This document shows positions 63,994 through 64,000 of a DNA stretch of 64,000 nucleotides, one piece after another. Below the pieces are notes generated by a model. It was given only the letters and a program-made list of their open reading frames with translations, searched no databases and was not told where the DNA came from. The stretch is taken from the NCBI GenBank assembly GCA_047495785.1, contig JBLDXI010000048.1, positions 62,001 through 126,000 on the forward strand, read 5' to 3'. Position 1 is the stretch's first letter. Each line of letters starts with the position of its first letter. The translations under genes and the position numbers were made by a program. Source of the DNA: Lepidodermella squamata. Lineage: Eukaryota > Gastrotricha.

Positions 63994-64000
63994 GTGTGCA

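Larger units (their letters stand above)
62133..64000. repeat. tRNA cassette, copy D (continues past the window)
   Basis: Equals 57741-59608 at constant offset 4392; one difference found by eye (T at 62997, C at 58605). Confidence 0.94.

Overview
The window is nuclear DNA of a metazoan with a fairly compact genome. Every protein gene is split by GT-AG introns, many only 45-60 bp long, and the products are animal or eukaryotic housekeeping proteins: hnRNP U, proteasome Rpt5, mitoribosomal uS5m, Bub1, eIF1, PTEN, gp210 and dihydroceramide desaturase. tRNA-Tyr carries a 13-nt intron directly 3' of the anticodon. The phylum cannot be assigned from sequence alone; an invertebrate is most likely.

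Layout: 1-1217 no gene seen; 1218-4392 secreted Thr- and Cys-rich mucin-like protein (+). 4670-7884 tRNA cassette A. 8885-15223 hnRNP U-like gene (-). 17143-18485 proteasome ATPase Rpt5 (+). 18921-27695 mitochondrial ribosomal protein uS5m (+), whose 6.2-kb first intron holds a 3.0-kb terminal-inverted-repeat element with a zinc-knuckle gag-like ORF and the 3' end of an RTE-like retrotransposon. 28404-32040 tRNA cassette B. 32391-37579 two tandem sphingolipid desaturase genes (-). 38310-43035 Bub1/Mad3-type checkpoint kinase (+). 43370-43717 eIF1 (-). 44098-45597 PTEN (-). 46881-47717 an 837-bp MITE-like element ending 23 bp before the start codon of NUP210/gp210 (47741-53830, +). 54045-56951 coiled-coil protein (+). 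57425-60650 tRNA cassette C. 61115-61476 small secreted Cys-rich protein (-). 62017-64000 a second copy of the coiled-coil gene tail plus tRNA cassette D, running off the window.

The dominant feature is the tRNA cassette: about 18-20 different tRNA genes in fixed order and strand pattern (Asp, Ser-GCT, His, Val, Leu-CAG, Ser-AGA, Arg-TCG, Lys-TTT, Ala, Thr, Glu, Pro-CGG, Phe, Pro-TGG, Gly, Asp, Lys-CTT, Arg-ACG, Asn), present four times with nearly identical spacers but separated by single-copy genes. About 70 full-length tRNA loci are visible. Individual copies carry scars: a C-run expansion in tRNA-Thr, a rewritten T-arm in one tRNA-Gly, a tRNA-Tyr that lost its 3' acceptor, and truncated tRNAs at block ends. 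Cassettes C and D differ by one base over about 1.87 kb by eye, so that duplication is very recent or an assembly duplicate.

The protein genes do not form a pathway; they are independent units, each with its own introns. The two desaturases are a local tandem duplication. Exon boundaries given here were chosen by reading frame, splice consensus and family continuity; no transcript evidence was available.
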